From contig PBOG01000085.1 of the NCBI GenBank assembly GCA_002724245.1, forward strand, positions 5,730-50,019: a DNA stretch of 44,290 nt. The letters are read 5' to 3'. The notes under the pieces are model-generated. The model saw only the letters and a program-made list of their open reading frames with translations, did not search any database and had not been told where the DNA came from. This DNA comes from Planctomycetaceae bacterium (GTDB taxonomy: Bacteria > Planctomycetota > Planctomycetia > Pirellulales > Pirellulaceae). The position numbers and the translations under genes are program-made. Each line of letters begins with the position of its first letter. The first letter of the stretch is position 1. Of the stretch, positions 15,894 to 23,932 are shown in pieces.

Positions 15894-17987
15894 ATGGCGA
15901 TAGCAGTTAGTGATATTCGCAATGTGGCACTTTGTGGTCACGGTTCGTCCGGAAAAACAACGCTTGTAGACAAGATGCTGGTGAGCAAGGGACTTACCAA
16001 TGCCAATCCTAGTGTGGATGACGGTACCAGCGTTTGTGATTTTGATCCGGAAGAAAAGAATCATAAATACACGATTGAATCCAGCCTGATCCATTTCGAA
16101 CATGGCGGCAAACAGTTGCACGTCATCGACACACCGGGGTACCCGGACTTTATTGGTCAGACCATTGGAGCGTTGCGGGCTGTGGAGACTGCCGTTATCG
16201 TCGTCAATGCGCAGGCCGGGATTGAGGTGAATACACGTCGTGTGTTCGACGAAGCCGGTAAGGCCGGTTTGGGACGCATCGTCGTTGTCAACAAGATGGA
16301 TGCTGACAACATTGACTTTGACGGGATTGTCAGCTCGATTCGCGACATGTGGGGCAATCAGTGTGTGTTGTTGAATGTGCCTCTGGGGCAGGGGGCTGAT
16401 TTCAAAGGAGTGGCGAGCACTCTGAATGTTCCGGACGACACGTCTGGTGCCTTAGTCGACCCTGGTGAGATTCACGATGCTCTGTTGGAATCGATCATCG
16501 AAGTCGATGAAGAGGTGATGGAGCGCTATTTCGAAGGCACGCCGCCGACAGATGACGAGTTGTCACGCTTGATTGTCCAGGCCATCGCTACGGGTAGTTT
16601 GATTCCCATTCTCTGTACCTCGGGCAAAAATGATATCGGTTTGACCGAATTGCTGGACACAATCGTTCAGGGTGGCTTGTCACCGGAGCACGTGGCGCGA
16701 GAGGCCAGTCAGGATGGGGATTCCGGAGAAATTCAGCAGGCCGCAGATGGGCCACTGGTCGCTCAAGTTTTCAAGACGCGAATCGACCCCTTCGTACAGA
16801 AACTGAGCTACATTCGCGTCTATTCTGGAATCCTGAAAAAGGACCAGCAAACAGCTGCCTCGTCGGCACGTAAAGGCGTGAAGATGGGCCAGTTATTGAA
16901 GGTGCAAGCAAACGAGACGCAGCCTGTTGACGAGGCCGGCCCTGGTGAAATTGTCGCCGTTGCCAAGATGGAGGAGATTGCCACAGGTACGAGCCTGGGT
17001 GACAAACTGATGCCTGAGATCGACTTTCCAATGCCCATGGTGGGACTGGCCGTTGCGCCCAAGAGCCGTGGCGATGAAACCAAGCTATCGGGAGCGCTCA
17101 ACAAGGTTGTCGAAGAGGACCCCACGTTTCGGTTGGACCGCGACGCGCAAACCAAGGAATTGGTAATGACGGGCATGAGCGAGTTGCACCTGACGATTGT
17201 GCAAGAGCGTTTGCAGCGTCGAGACAAACTTGAGGTTGAGACCAAGGAGCCGAAAATCCCGTTTCGGGAGACGATTCGCGCGGACGCGGAAGGTAGTTAC
17301 CGGCACAAAAAGCAGACGGGTGGCCGTGGCCAATTTGGCGAGGTCCACATCCGCATGTGGCCGTTGCCGCAGGGAGTCGACCCAGAAGAGCACGCGACCA
17401 AACAGCGTTTCCCGCAGATGAAATCGTTTCATTACGATAAAGATTCCAACTTTATGTGGGTCGATTCCGTGGTGGGCGGTGTGATTCCAGGAAACTTTAT
17501 GCCGGCCATTGAGAAAGGTTTCCGTGAGCGTCTGGTCGGTGGTGTGGTTGCCGGCTATCCCGTCGAAAATGTCTGTGTTGAAGTACATTTTGGCAAACAT
17601 CACCCGGTTGACAGTTCCGAGACTGCATTCAAGTCAGCCGGCAAGATGGTCTTCAAGCAGGTCTTTGAACAGGCTCAACCCTGCCTGCTTGAGCCTGTTG
17701 TGAAAATGGATATCACGGTGCCTGATGACAATGTCGGGGATGTGTATAGTGATATGTCCAGTCGAGGGGGACGCGTTCAGGGTAGCGACGCGGCGGGTGG
17801 CAACTTGCAGACGGTCCATACGGAAATTCCGCTGCGCGAGGTGACCACCTACTCACGTACCCTTTCGAGTATGACGGGCGGTCAGGGAAGTTACACGATG
17901 GACTTCAGCCATTACGACGTGATGCCTCCCAACATCCAACAGGAAATCATGTCCAAGTCACAAGTGAAAGACGACGAGGACGAGTAG
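15894..17987 (+). CDS. Elongation factor G paralogue (EF-G2 type GTPase)
   Basis: 697 residues with the complete EF-G domain order, from an ATG with AAGGA 7 nt upstream. The G1 loop is GHGSSGKTTL (15-24) in place of the canonical GHIDAGKTT. G3 is DTPGYPDF with Tyr83 where translational GTPases have the catalytic His. G4 is NKMD (133-136). Domain IV includes GGRGQFGEVHIRMWP, and the C-terminus has the EF-G-like motif MSSRGGRVQG. These substitutions mark the EF-G2/FusA2 branch, whose role is unsettled; members have weak or altered GTPase coupling. It is therefore unlikely to be the main translocase. It converges on the phosphorylase gene with 139 bp between stops. Confidence 0.9.
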   Translation: MAIAVSDIRNVALCGHGSSGKTTLVDKMLVSKGLTNANPSVDDGTSVCDFDPEEKNHKYTIESSLIHFEHGGKQLHVIDTPGYPDFIGQTIGALRAVETAVIVVNAQAGIEVNTRRVFDEAGKAGLGRIVVVNKMDADNIDFDGIVSSIRDMWGNQCVLLNVPLGQGADFKGVASTLNVPDDTSGALVDPGEIHDALLESIIEVDEEVMERYFEGTPPTDDELSRLIVQAIATGSLIPILCTSGKNDIGLTELLDTIVQGGLSPEHVAREASQDGDSGEIQQAADGPLVAQVFKTRIDPFVQKLSYIRVYSGILKKDQQTAASSARKGVKMGQLLKVQANETQPVDEAGPGEIVAVAKMEEIATGTSLGDKLMPEIDFPMPMVGLAVAPKSRGDETKLSGALNKVVEEDPTFRLDRDAQTKELVMTGMSELHLTIVQERLQRRDKLEVETKEPKIPFRETIRADAEGSYRHKKQTGGRGQFGEVHIRMWPLPQGVDPEEHATKQRFPQMKSFHYDKDSNFMWVDSVVGGVIPGNFMPAIEKGFRERLVGGVVAGYPVENVCVEVHFGKHHPVDSSETAFKSAGKMVFKQVFEQAQPCLLEPVVKMDITVPDDNVGDVYSDMSSRGGRVQGSDAAGGNLQTVHTEIPLREVTTYSRTLSSMTGGQGSYTMDFSHYDVMPPNIQQEIMSKSQVKDDEDE

Positions 17988-18126
17988 AGCCTGGCCATTG
18001 TGGAAGTGACGCGCCGTCGGGACCACCGGTGCCAGTACGCGGATAATCTATAGCCGACGACTGACGGCAATGCGCGCGACAAATAGCCAGTACCTTGTGG
18101 TGCTGGTGCCGCGTCGTTGCCTGCGG

Positions 18127-19440
18127 TCATTGAGCGGGACTACGCAGGGTCTGGTAGATCAGGGGTGGTGGTTCTGGCTGGCATGCCTCTATGGTGATCG
18201 CAGTCCGGAGTTGCTTGCAGATGTCTGTGGTCACGCTGGGCGCAAAGATCTCGAGTAGCGGTGTGCCGGGTTCGACATGGTCTGACACTTTGTGGAGGAT
18301 CTTTAAGCCGACCTGGTGATTGATGGTGTCTGTGGGAAGACGCCGACCGCCACCTAATGCGATGACTGTCAACGCCAACGCTTCGGTGTCGATTCGAGTG
18401 ATGAATCCGGCCGTCAGTGCATTGACATCCGTTTTCTTTTGGGGGCTGGGAAGGTGTGCCAGATCGCCACCTTGTGCCGTCACCATTTCGGTAAATTTAT
18501 TTAGCGCTGCGCCCGAGTCGAGCGCGTCTTGCAGTGCTGTTTTTGCCTGATGTTCTGTGCCAGCCTGTGCGGTCAGTAGCATCAGTTCAGTGGCCAGAGT
18601 GAGTGTTAAGGCTCGCAAGTCTGACGGCCCCGCCCCGCGCAATGTGGCCAGGGCCTCTTCGACTTCAATCGCATTGCCAACCGCGGCCCCAAGGGGTTGG
18701 TTCATGCTGGTGACGAAGGCGGTCGTGGCGACGCCCATTGCAGCGCTCGTTGTGACCAGGCTCTCCGCGAGTTCGACTGCAGCACGCTCGGTTTTCATCA
18801 GTGCCCCCGATCCACATTTGACATCCAGTACCAGTGCGCTAAGGCCTTCGGCAAGCTTTTTGCTCAAAATACTTGCCGTGATGAGGGCTCGGGAAGGTAC
18901 TGTTCCGGTGACGTCCCGCAGCGCATAAAGCTTCTGGTCGGCAGGGGCAATTTCATGGGTAGCACCGCTTATCGCACAGCCCAGCTGTTGGGTTTGTTCC
19001 TGCAGCTGGCGAGCGGTCAGGTCAGTACGAAAACCGGGGATCGATTCCAGTTTGTCGAGGGTACCGCCGGTGGGTCCCAGTCCTCTTCCAGAGATCATGG
19101 GAACGTACAGTCCAACAGATGCCAGCAAGGGTGCCAGTACCAGCGAGACTTTGTCGCCGACACCGCCAGTCGAATGCTTGTCGACAACGGGTCGCATAGC
19201 GTTGGCCCATTGGAGCGCGACCCCACTGTGGAGCATGTGTTCTGTCAGAGCTGTGGTCTCGGCCGTGTTCATACCCCGCAGGCAAATTGCCATACAGAAC
19301 GCGGAAGCCTGGTAATCAGGAATTGACCCGTTACTGTAACCCTTAACGAACGCGCCGATCTCGCTGTTGGTGAGAGTTTCACCATCTCGTTTACGCGCAA
19401 TGATCAATGCGGGATTCAGTGCGTTACTGGAAAGAGACAT
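18127..19440 (-). CDS. Thymidine/pyrimidine-nucleoside phosphorylase
   Basis: 437 residues, the normal size for this family. The signature DKHSTGGVGDKVSLVLAPLLA is followed by PMISGRGLGPTGGTLDKLESIPGF, which holds the phosphate and nucleoside pocket. SALVLDVKCGSGALMKT contributes further active-site residues. It cleaves thymidine (and in the broader subgroup uridine) with phosphate to base and (deoxy)ribose 1-phosphate, in pyrimidine salvage. DeoA versus Pdp specificity is not decided here. The start ATG at 19440 has no strong ribosome site. It follows the CxxC protein gene by 63 bp on the same strand. Confidence 0.95.
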   Translation of the reverse strand: MSLSSNALNPALIIARKRDGETLTNSEIGAFVKGYSNGSIPDYQASAFCMAICLRGMNTAETTALTEHMLHSGVALQWANAMRPVVDKHSTGGVGDKVSLVLAPLLASVGLYVPMISGRGLGPTGGTLDKLESIPGFRTDLTARQLQEQTQQLGCAISGATHEIAPADQKLYALRDVTGTVPSRALITASILSKKLAEGLSALVLDVKCGSGALMKTERAAVELAESLVTTSAAMGVATTAFVTSMNQPLGAAVGNAIEVEEALATLRGAGPSDLRALTLTLATELMLLTAQAGTEHQAKTALQDALDSGAALNKFTEMVTAQGGDLAHLPSPQKKTDVNALTAGFITRIDTEALALTVIALGGGRRLPTDTINHQVGLKILHKVSDHVEPGTPLLEIFAPSVTTDICKQLRTAITIEACQPEPPPLIYQTLRSPAQ

Positions 19441-19503
19441 GTCTGGTCAGTGAGGTCAGGAATCAAGAGGGAGTTGCTTTCCCTCTGTGTAGCGTGGTGC
19501 GGT

Positions 19504-19791
19504 CTAATTTCCGGCAGGACGTTCAATCCAATCTGGAAAGCAGAGGTTGCAAAGGTGTATTGTGACACGTCGCTGGATCTGGTCCATCGCTTCCTGGGGT
19601 GAAAGGTCTTCCAGATGCTTAAGCTGCGCCTGGATTTCCTGTCGGATCGTTTCCAGCGATGGCGATTCAGTGATTTCTGGTGGAGTGGGGTCTGCGACGG
19701 CATGGATCTCGATCTGAAAGAAGTTGCCAGCACCGGGTGTTAGCGTTTTCAGGCACCGTGCGCAAAGTAGCAGGATCGTGTCATCACTCAT
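19504..19791 (-). CDS. Small protein with paired CxxC motifs (putative zinc-binding)
   Basis: 95 residues from the ATG at 19791. Two Cys pairs, C10-x-x-C13 and C81-x-x-C84, flank a region that includes a beta-like stretch (NFFQIEIHAVAD) and a long charged helix (residues about 45-73). Four Cys arranged like this usually form one zinc site with the ends of the chain brought together. I do not recognise the family. It lies between the nuclease-like gene upstream (137 bp gap) and the phosphorylase downstream on the same strand. A role as a nucleic-acid-binding or scaffolding partner is speculation. Confidence 0.65.
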   Translation of the reverse strand: MSDDTILLLCARCLKTLTPGAGNFFQIEIHAVADPTPPEITESPSLETIRQEIQAQLKHLEDLSPQEAMDQIQRRVTIHLCNLCFPDWIERPAGN

Positions 19792-19928
19792 GGCGGGTTC
19801 CGCGTCCGTTCTGGTTGGCAGCAAAGGTACTCCGAAAAGAACGGTGTCGAGATCTTTTCTACCAACGCGGCCTGCCATTTCTCAGACATTCCATTCGGTC
19901 TATTTCTGGTGCGCTGCCAACGAGGCGC

Positions 19929-20603
19929 TTATGCGGCATCGGAGGCGCGGTCGTAGAGTCGCGTGTTGCCCGACTTTCCGACTTCCCGTATCGCGCCGGC
20001 TTGCCGCAGGCAGTAGGCGATGCGCTGCGCAAGCCAACGCTGGATTTTAAGCTGTTTTGCCAGGTGTCCAGTGTGGAAGGGAGTGGGCAGGTGGATTGGT
20101 AGCAACTGCCAAAGATCATCAGCGGCAGACAAGAGTAAATTGCGATCGACTCCTATCAGTATACGATCTTCGACTTCAAAGTCAGTCGTACTCCATCTGC
20201 GGCGCCGGCCGTGTCCGGGGTAACGTCTTTCTTCCACCTCGACGAGAACGACTTCAACGGTGAGTTTGGGATGCGGGAACACTTGCGTGAAGTGAACCAG
20301 TTCGTCGAAGATATCAAGCAGACGCCCTCGTTTCGGACTTTTTCTACGGCTGACGAGTTCGCCTTGGGGACGATCGAGTTTGATGAGCTGCTTGCTGGCG
20401 ATGATCGGTTTCACCACGCGGACGGTGTGTTCTTCAACCAGGTGTCTGATCTTGTCACGAATGGCGCTCAGTGACCCGTGCTGGATTTCAATGAGTTCGT
20501 CGTCTGTGACGACGTCAATCCGATAATCGCCGAGAGGGACCTCGATACGAGCATTCCCCGACGCGTAGCGTTCCTTGAGCTGGCGATGTAGAGAGGTTTC
20601 CAT
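19929..20603 (-). CDS. PD-(D/E)XK nuclease-like protein with C-terminal winged helix
   Basis: 224 residues from METSLHRQ at 20603 (an earlier start at 20642 is possible). The first 55 residues read like a restriction-endonuclease fold. Glu11 lies in a first helix (LHRQLKERYA), Asp30 at the end of a strand (GDYRIDVV), Glu39-x-Gln41 on the next strand (ELIEIQHG), and Lys51 follows in a helix. This D...ExQ pattern occurs in several PD-(D/E)XK families. A basic segment (SRRKSPKRGRLLDIFDEL) and a beta-rich section follow. The last 60 residues look like a winged helix (GHLAKQLKIQRWLAQRIAYCLRQAGAI). The arrangement suggests a DNA-acting enzyme or a nuclease-derived binding protein. I cannot name it. 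It lies upstream of the CxxC protein. Confidence 0.65.
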   Translation of the reverse strand: METSLHRQLKERYASGNARIEVPLGDYRIDVVTDDELIEIQHGSLSAIRDKIRHLVEEHTVRVVKPIIASKQLIKLDRPQGELVSRRKSPKRGRLLDIFDELVHFTQVFPHPKLTVEVVLVEVEERRYPGHGRRRRWSTTDFEVEDRILIGVDRNLLLSAADDLWQLLPIHLPTPFHTGHLAKQLKIQRWLAQRIAYCLRQAGAIREVGKSGNTRLYDRASDAA

Positions 20604-20734
20604 CCCGGGTGGGCCTGGTTGACCAGGGTTGCGAGTGGACAAGAGGAGGCGAAACCACCACGCAGGTTGCCCTACCTATACCAGGACGGTCAGTTTCAAC
20701 CTAGATCGAAATGCCATACCGCTCGCCGCACGGC

Positions 20735-22159
20735 TCAAGCGGTGACAGCGATTTGTGGGCGTTGGGTTCCGAATTGGGTTGCTTGCTGGAACGCGTAAGC
20801 TAACTGTAAAACTCCCCAGTCGTCCTGGTGCCGACCGACGATCTGCAGGCCAACGGGTAGACCCGTCTCAGTGAAACCACAGGGCACGCTGATCGCAGGA
20901 AGTCCGGTGACCGTAACAAAGTAACAGGATTTCATCCAGTCGATGTAGGTCTGCATTTTTACGCCATCGATTTCCTCGATATAGGGTTGCTTTAGATCAA
21001 AGGGAGGTACCTGGGTTACAGGAAAGATCATGAAGTCGTGCGTTTCCATGAACTTTACGACCCGTTGAAACAGTTGCGTGCGCAGGTTTTCAGCCCGTGA
21101 GATCTGGGGTCCGGTAAGTGATTGCCCGAATTCAGCATTCCAAATGATCGTATCCTTGATTTGTTCGCGGTGCTTCTCGATCAGCGGCGTGAATTTCAGT
21201 TCAAAGGCCCAGGCTCTCAAGACTTGAAAGATCTCGTCTGCGTCGCTGAAGTCAGGTTGCCCACGGGCGACCTCGCAACCGAGTCCTGCGAAAGTCGCGA
21301 TTTGCGGATCGAGCACTTGTGTGATTTGTGGGTCCATGGGGAGCCCACCGAAGTCCGCACTCCAGGCAATTCGAGTGTTGCGGAAGTCGCGCGCCAGTGG
21401 TTGGCGGAATCCTTCGCCCGCTGCAGGGAGGGCAATTGGATCGCGTGGGTCAGGGCCTGCAATAGCGCTCAGCATCAGGGCGACATCTTCGACGGTGCGT
21501 GCCATCGGTCCCTGTACAGAGATTGGAAACCAGCCCAGTTCATTGGGCCAGACGGGCACGCGCCCCGGCGATGGGCGGAAGCCGACCACGTTGCAGAATG
21601 CTGCCGGATTCCGCAGGGAACCACCCGTATCACTGCCATCTGCGATCGGCAGCATACCGCAGGCGAGACTGACTGCGGCGCCACCACTGCTGCCACCACA
21701 CGTTTTCGTCAGGTCGTAGGGGTTATGGGTTTCCCCGAACACTTCGTTGAAAGTCTGTGATCCGGCACCAAATTCGGGTGTATTCGTCTTGCCGATAGTG
21801 ACTGCCCCTGCGTTTCGCAGGCGTTCGACAATCAACGCGTCTGTGTCGGGAATGAAGTCTTGATAAATAGGTGAGCCGAACGTGGTGCGAATGCCCTTGG
21901 TGACAACCAGATCTTTGTGGGCAACGGGAAGTCCACACAGAGGTCCCGGATCTTCACCTCGGTCGAGCTGTTCATCAATGGCTCGAGCTGCCTGTTCAGC
22001 ACGATCTGGAAGCAGGGTGACAATCGCGTTGACGTGCGGGTTGACGCGTTCAATCTGCTCCAAATGGGCTTGCAGTACTTCAACGGCAGAGATTTCGCGG
22101 GCTTTGATTTTCTGGACCAGGTCAGAGGCGGTCAGAAAGCACAGTTGAGGATCGGACAT
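20735..22159 (-). CDS. Amidase signature family protein
   Basis: 474 residues from MSDPQLCF at 22159; a start at 22231 would add 24 unlikely residues. The amidase Ser-cisSer-Lys triad can be placed: Lys82 in VAHKDLV, cis-Ser157 in GGSSGGAAVSLACG, and nucleophile Ser181 in GSDTGGSLRNPAAF. The spacing is the same as in GatA. Without gatB and gatC nearby, and with a C-terminus typical of free amidases (GLPVGLQIVGRHQDD), a stand-alone hydrolase of small amides or carbamates is more likely than the tRNA amidotransferase subunit. No signal peptide is visible. The 250 bp upstream (22160-22409) separate it from the DUF1080 gene and show nothing I can name. Confidence 0.92.
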   Translation of the reverse strand: MSDPQLCFLTASDLVQKIKAREISAVEVLQAHLEQIERVNPHVNAIVTLLPDRAEQAARAIDEQLDRGEDPGPLCGLPVAHKDLVVTKGIRTTFGSPIYQDFIPDTDALIVERLRNAGAVTIGKTNTPEFGAGSQTFNEVFGETHNPYDLTKTCGGSSGGAAVSLACGMLPIADGSDTGGSLRNPAAFCNVVGFRPSPGRVPVWPNELGWFPISVQGPMARTVEDVALMLSAIAGPDPRDPIALPAAGEGFRQPLARDFRNTRIAWSADFGGLPMDPQITQVLDPQIATFAGLGCEVARGQPDFSDADEIFQVLRAWAFELKFTPLIEKHREQIKDTIIWNAEFGQSLTGPQISRAENLRTQLFQRVVKFMETHDFMIFPVTQVPPFDLKQPYIEEIDGVKMQTYIDWMKSCYFVTVTGLPAISVPCGFTETGLPVGLQIVGRHQDDWGVLQLAYAFQQATQFGTQRPQIAVTA

Positions 22160-22409
22160 ATTCGGAATGCAAGGTGTGATCAGGTACGAATGGCAACAGG
22201 TGGGCGACAGGGAAAGGAAGCGGTGGAACAATGCAGCAACACGGGTTGCCAGGTCGTCACCTGCAACTACAGCTGACGTGATGCATCGCAGGCGTGTGCC
22301 CGTCGCATGCGCCGACCCTCAGGTCACGCGGCCATTCTTGGCGCGTCGTGACAAGAGGAGGTGCGGCTGATGGAAGCGTTGCTGCCACTGTGGGCTGGCG
22401 GCGCGACGA

Positions 22410-23717
22410 TTAGAGGCTCTTGATACGGATGTTCCGGAATTGAACCGGATCGTTGTGGCCGGCGAAACCGAAGTGACCCTTGGTGAGAGTCTTGCCGGGA
22501 TGACGTTTGAGTAACTCAGGGTCGTCTAATTTTCCCAGGTCCGTGTTGAGAATGACGCTGCCGTTCAATTCGACTTTGATGGTCGAACCGATCACGGTCA
22601 CTTCCTGGAAATTCCATTGCCCGGCGGGCTGAAGGTAGCCTTGTGCAGCGGGAACCATTCCGTAGGCAGAGCCATGGAACTGGTACGGCGCCAACTTTCC
22701 GGGATAGCCGATATCCAGCACCTGAAGCTCTGTCATTCCCTGGTAGGCGGGGTTTCCCGAACCGGGATAACGAATTGCCAGCCCGTTGTTTCCGGCTGGG
22801 GGCATCTTGATTTCGAGTCGGACGACGAAGTCACTGTAAATCTTCTTCGTGAACAGGTTGCCGCCTTTTCCCTTCTTGCATTGAATGGCTCCGTCGACGA
22901 TCTCGTAGTTGTCGACAGCACCAGTCCAGCCACTGAAATCCTGGCCGTTGAAGATCGTTTCGAAACCGAGGTCTGCGGAGGACGCGCCCAGGATCTTGTT
23001 GGCCTCTTCTGCTCCAATCTCGCGAATGAACACATTGCGCCAGCGAATTTCACCACCGTGTGTCTGCAATTGGATAGGGCCGTGGTGGAAGAGGGGCCGT
23101 GAGCGGGCGTAGTAGTTTTCCAGAATTGCATTGTTGACGACGAGTTTGCCATTCAGCCAAACCCAAGTCCGGGCACCAAGCTGCCGAATTCGAAATCGGT
23201 TCCATTGGCCCAGAGGATTGTCTGCCAGTACCAGCGGATCTTTGCCGTTGGCGCCTTTGCTGTTGTTCCAGAGTCCCCCCGAACCTTTGTCGGCACCGAT
23301 GCCGAATTTACTCTTGTCCGTGTAATCCCAGATTTGAACTTGCGGTACCCCTTTGAGGTAAATGCCGCTATCGGCCGTGGGAACCGTTTTGTAGTCAATC
23401 CAGAATTCGTAGCTGCTGAATTCTTCGTTGGTTGTCAAATACAATCCAGAGCCGTCATTGACCAGTTCTCCATTTTCAACCGACCAGTGTTGATTGATGT
23501 CTTTGATGCTCTCCGCCTTGTATTCGGCGAGCTCTTCTTTCGACATGGCCCAGAGTTCTTCTGGATTCTTCGTTGTCCAGCCGAACCACCCTGACAGGTC
23601 GGTGCCGTTGAACAACGCTCTGAAGCCCTTCGGTGGCTGGTTATTTTCCTGGGCGATGGCGCAGGTATACGTACTGCTCAACGCGAGTACCAAGAGGAGG
23701 GGGATGCGTTGTTTCAC
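22410..23717 (-). CDS. Secreted two-domain DUF1080 (3-keto-glycoside hydrolase-like) protein
   Basis: 435 residues from GTG 23717, chosen because AAGGAG lies 6 nt upstream; TTG 23720 is only 3 nt from it. A signal peptide is clear (RIPLLLVLALSSTYTCAIAQ). Two DUF1080 jelly-roll domains follow. The first starts GFRALFNGTDLSGWFGW, the second GFETIFNGQDFSGWTG, and each ends with a RNVFIREI/RNIRIKSL strand. The concanavalin-like domain is common in planctomycetes, and members hydrolyse 3-keto-glycosides or bind glycans. The two copies are unequal: the first carries an extra helical insert (residues about 50-75, NPEELWAMSKEELAEYKAES). It is divergent from the cytochrome c/DUF1549/DUF1553 gene across about 215 bp. 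Confidence 0.9.
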   Translation of the reverse strand: MKQRIPLLLVLALSSTYTCAIAQENNQPPKGFRALFNGTDLSGWFGWTTKNPEELWAMSKEELAEYKAESIKDINQHWSVENGELVNDGSGLYLTTNEEFSSYEFWIDYKTVPTADSGIYLKGVPQVQIWDYTDKSKFGIGADKGSGGLWNNSKGANGKDPLVLADNPLGQWNRFRIRQLGARTWVWLNGKLVVNNAILENYYARSRPLFHHGPIQLQTHGGEIRWRNVFIREIGAEEANKILGASSADLGFETIFNGQDFSGWTGAVDNYEIVDGAIQCKKGKGGNLFTKKIYSDFVVRLEIKMPPAGNNGLAIRYPGSGNPAYQGMTELQVLDIGYPGKLAPYQFHGSAYGMVPAAQGYLQPAGQWNFQEVTVIGSTIKVELNGSVILNTDLGKLDDPELLKRHPGKTLTKGHFGFAGHNDPVQFRNIRIKSL

Positions 23718-23932
23718 CAAGAGCTCCTTTGTGAGGGGGAAGACGCTGGGCTGTGCCGACGTGCCATCCTAACCCTACTCCCACCTGGATTCCAGCGGGC
23801 AGCCGCGGTCTCAGTCATGTTCGTTGAGGTCGGATCCACTGTGGCTGAGAGTGATTTCCTGGCGGCCCGAGCGGTACCAAACGCTGTTGGCCTGCGTGGA
23901 GTACAATGCCTGGCCTGTGGAATGGTGACAGA

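Noticed and set aside
18697-19326. 209-residue plus-strand frame opposite the phosphorylase
   Set aside because: It lies wholly antisense to a gene with clear signature motifs and has no ribosome site or protein-like pattern.
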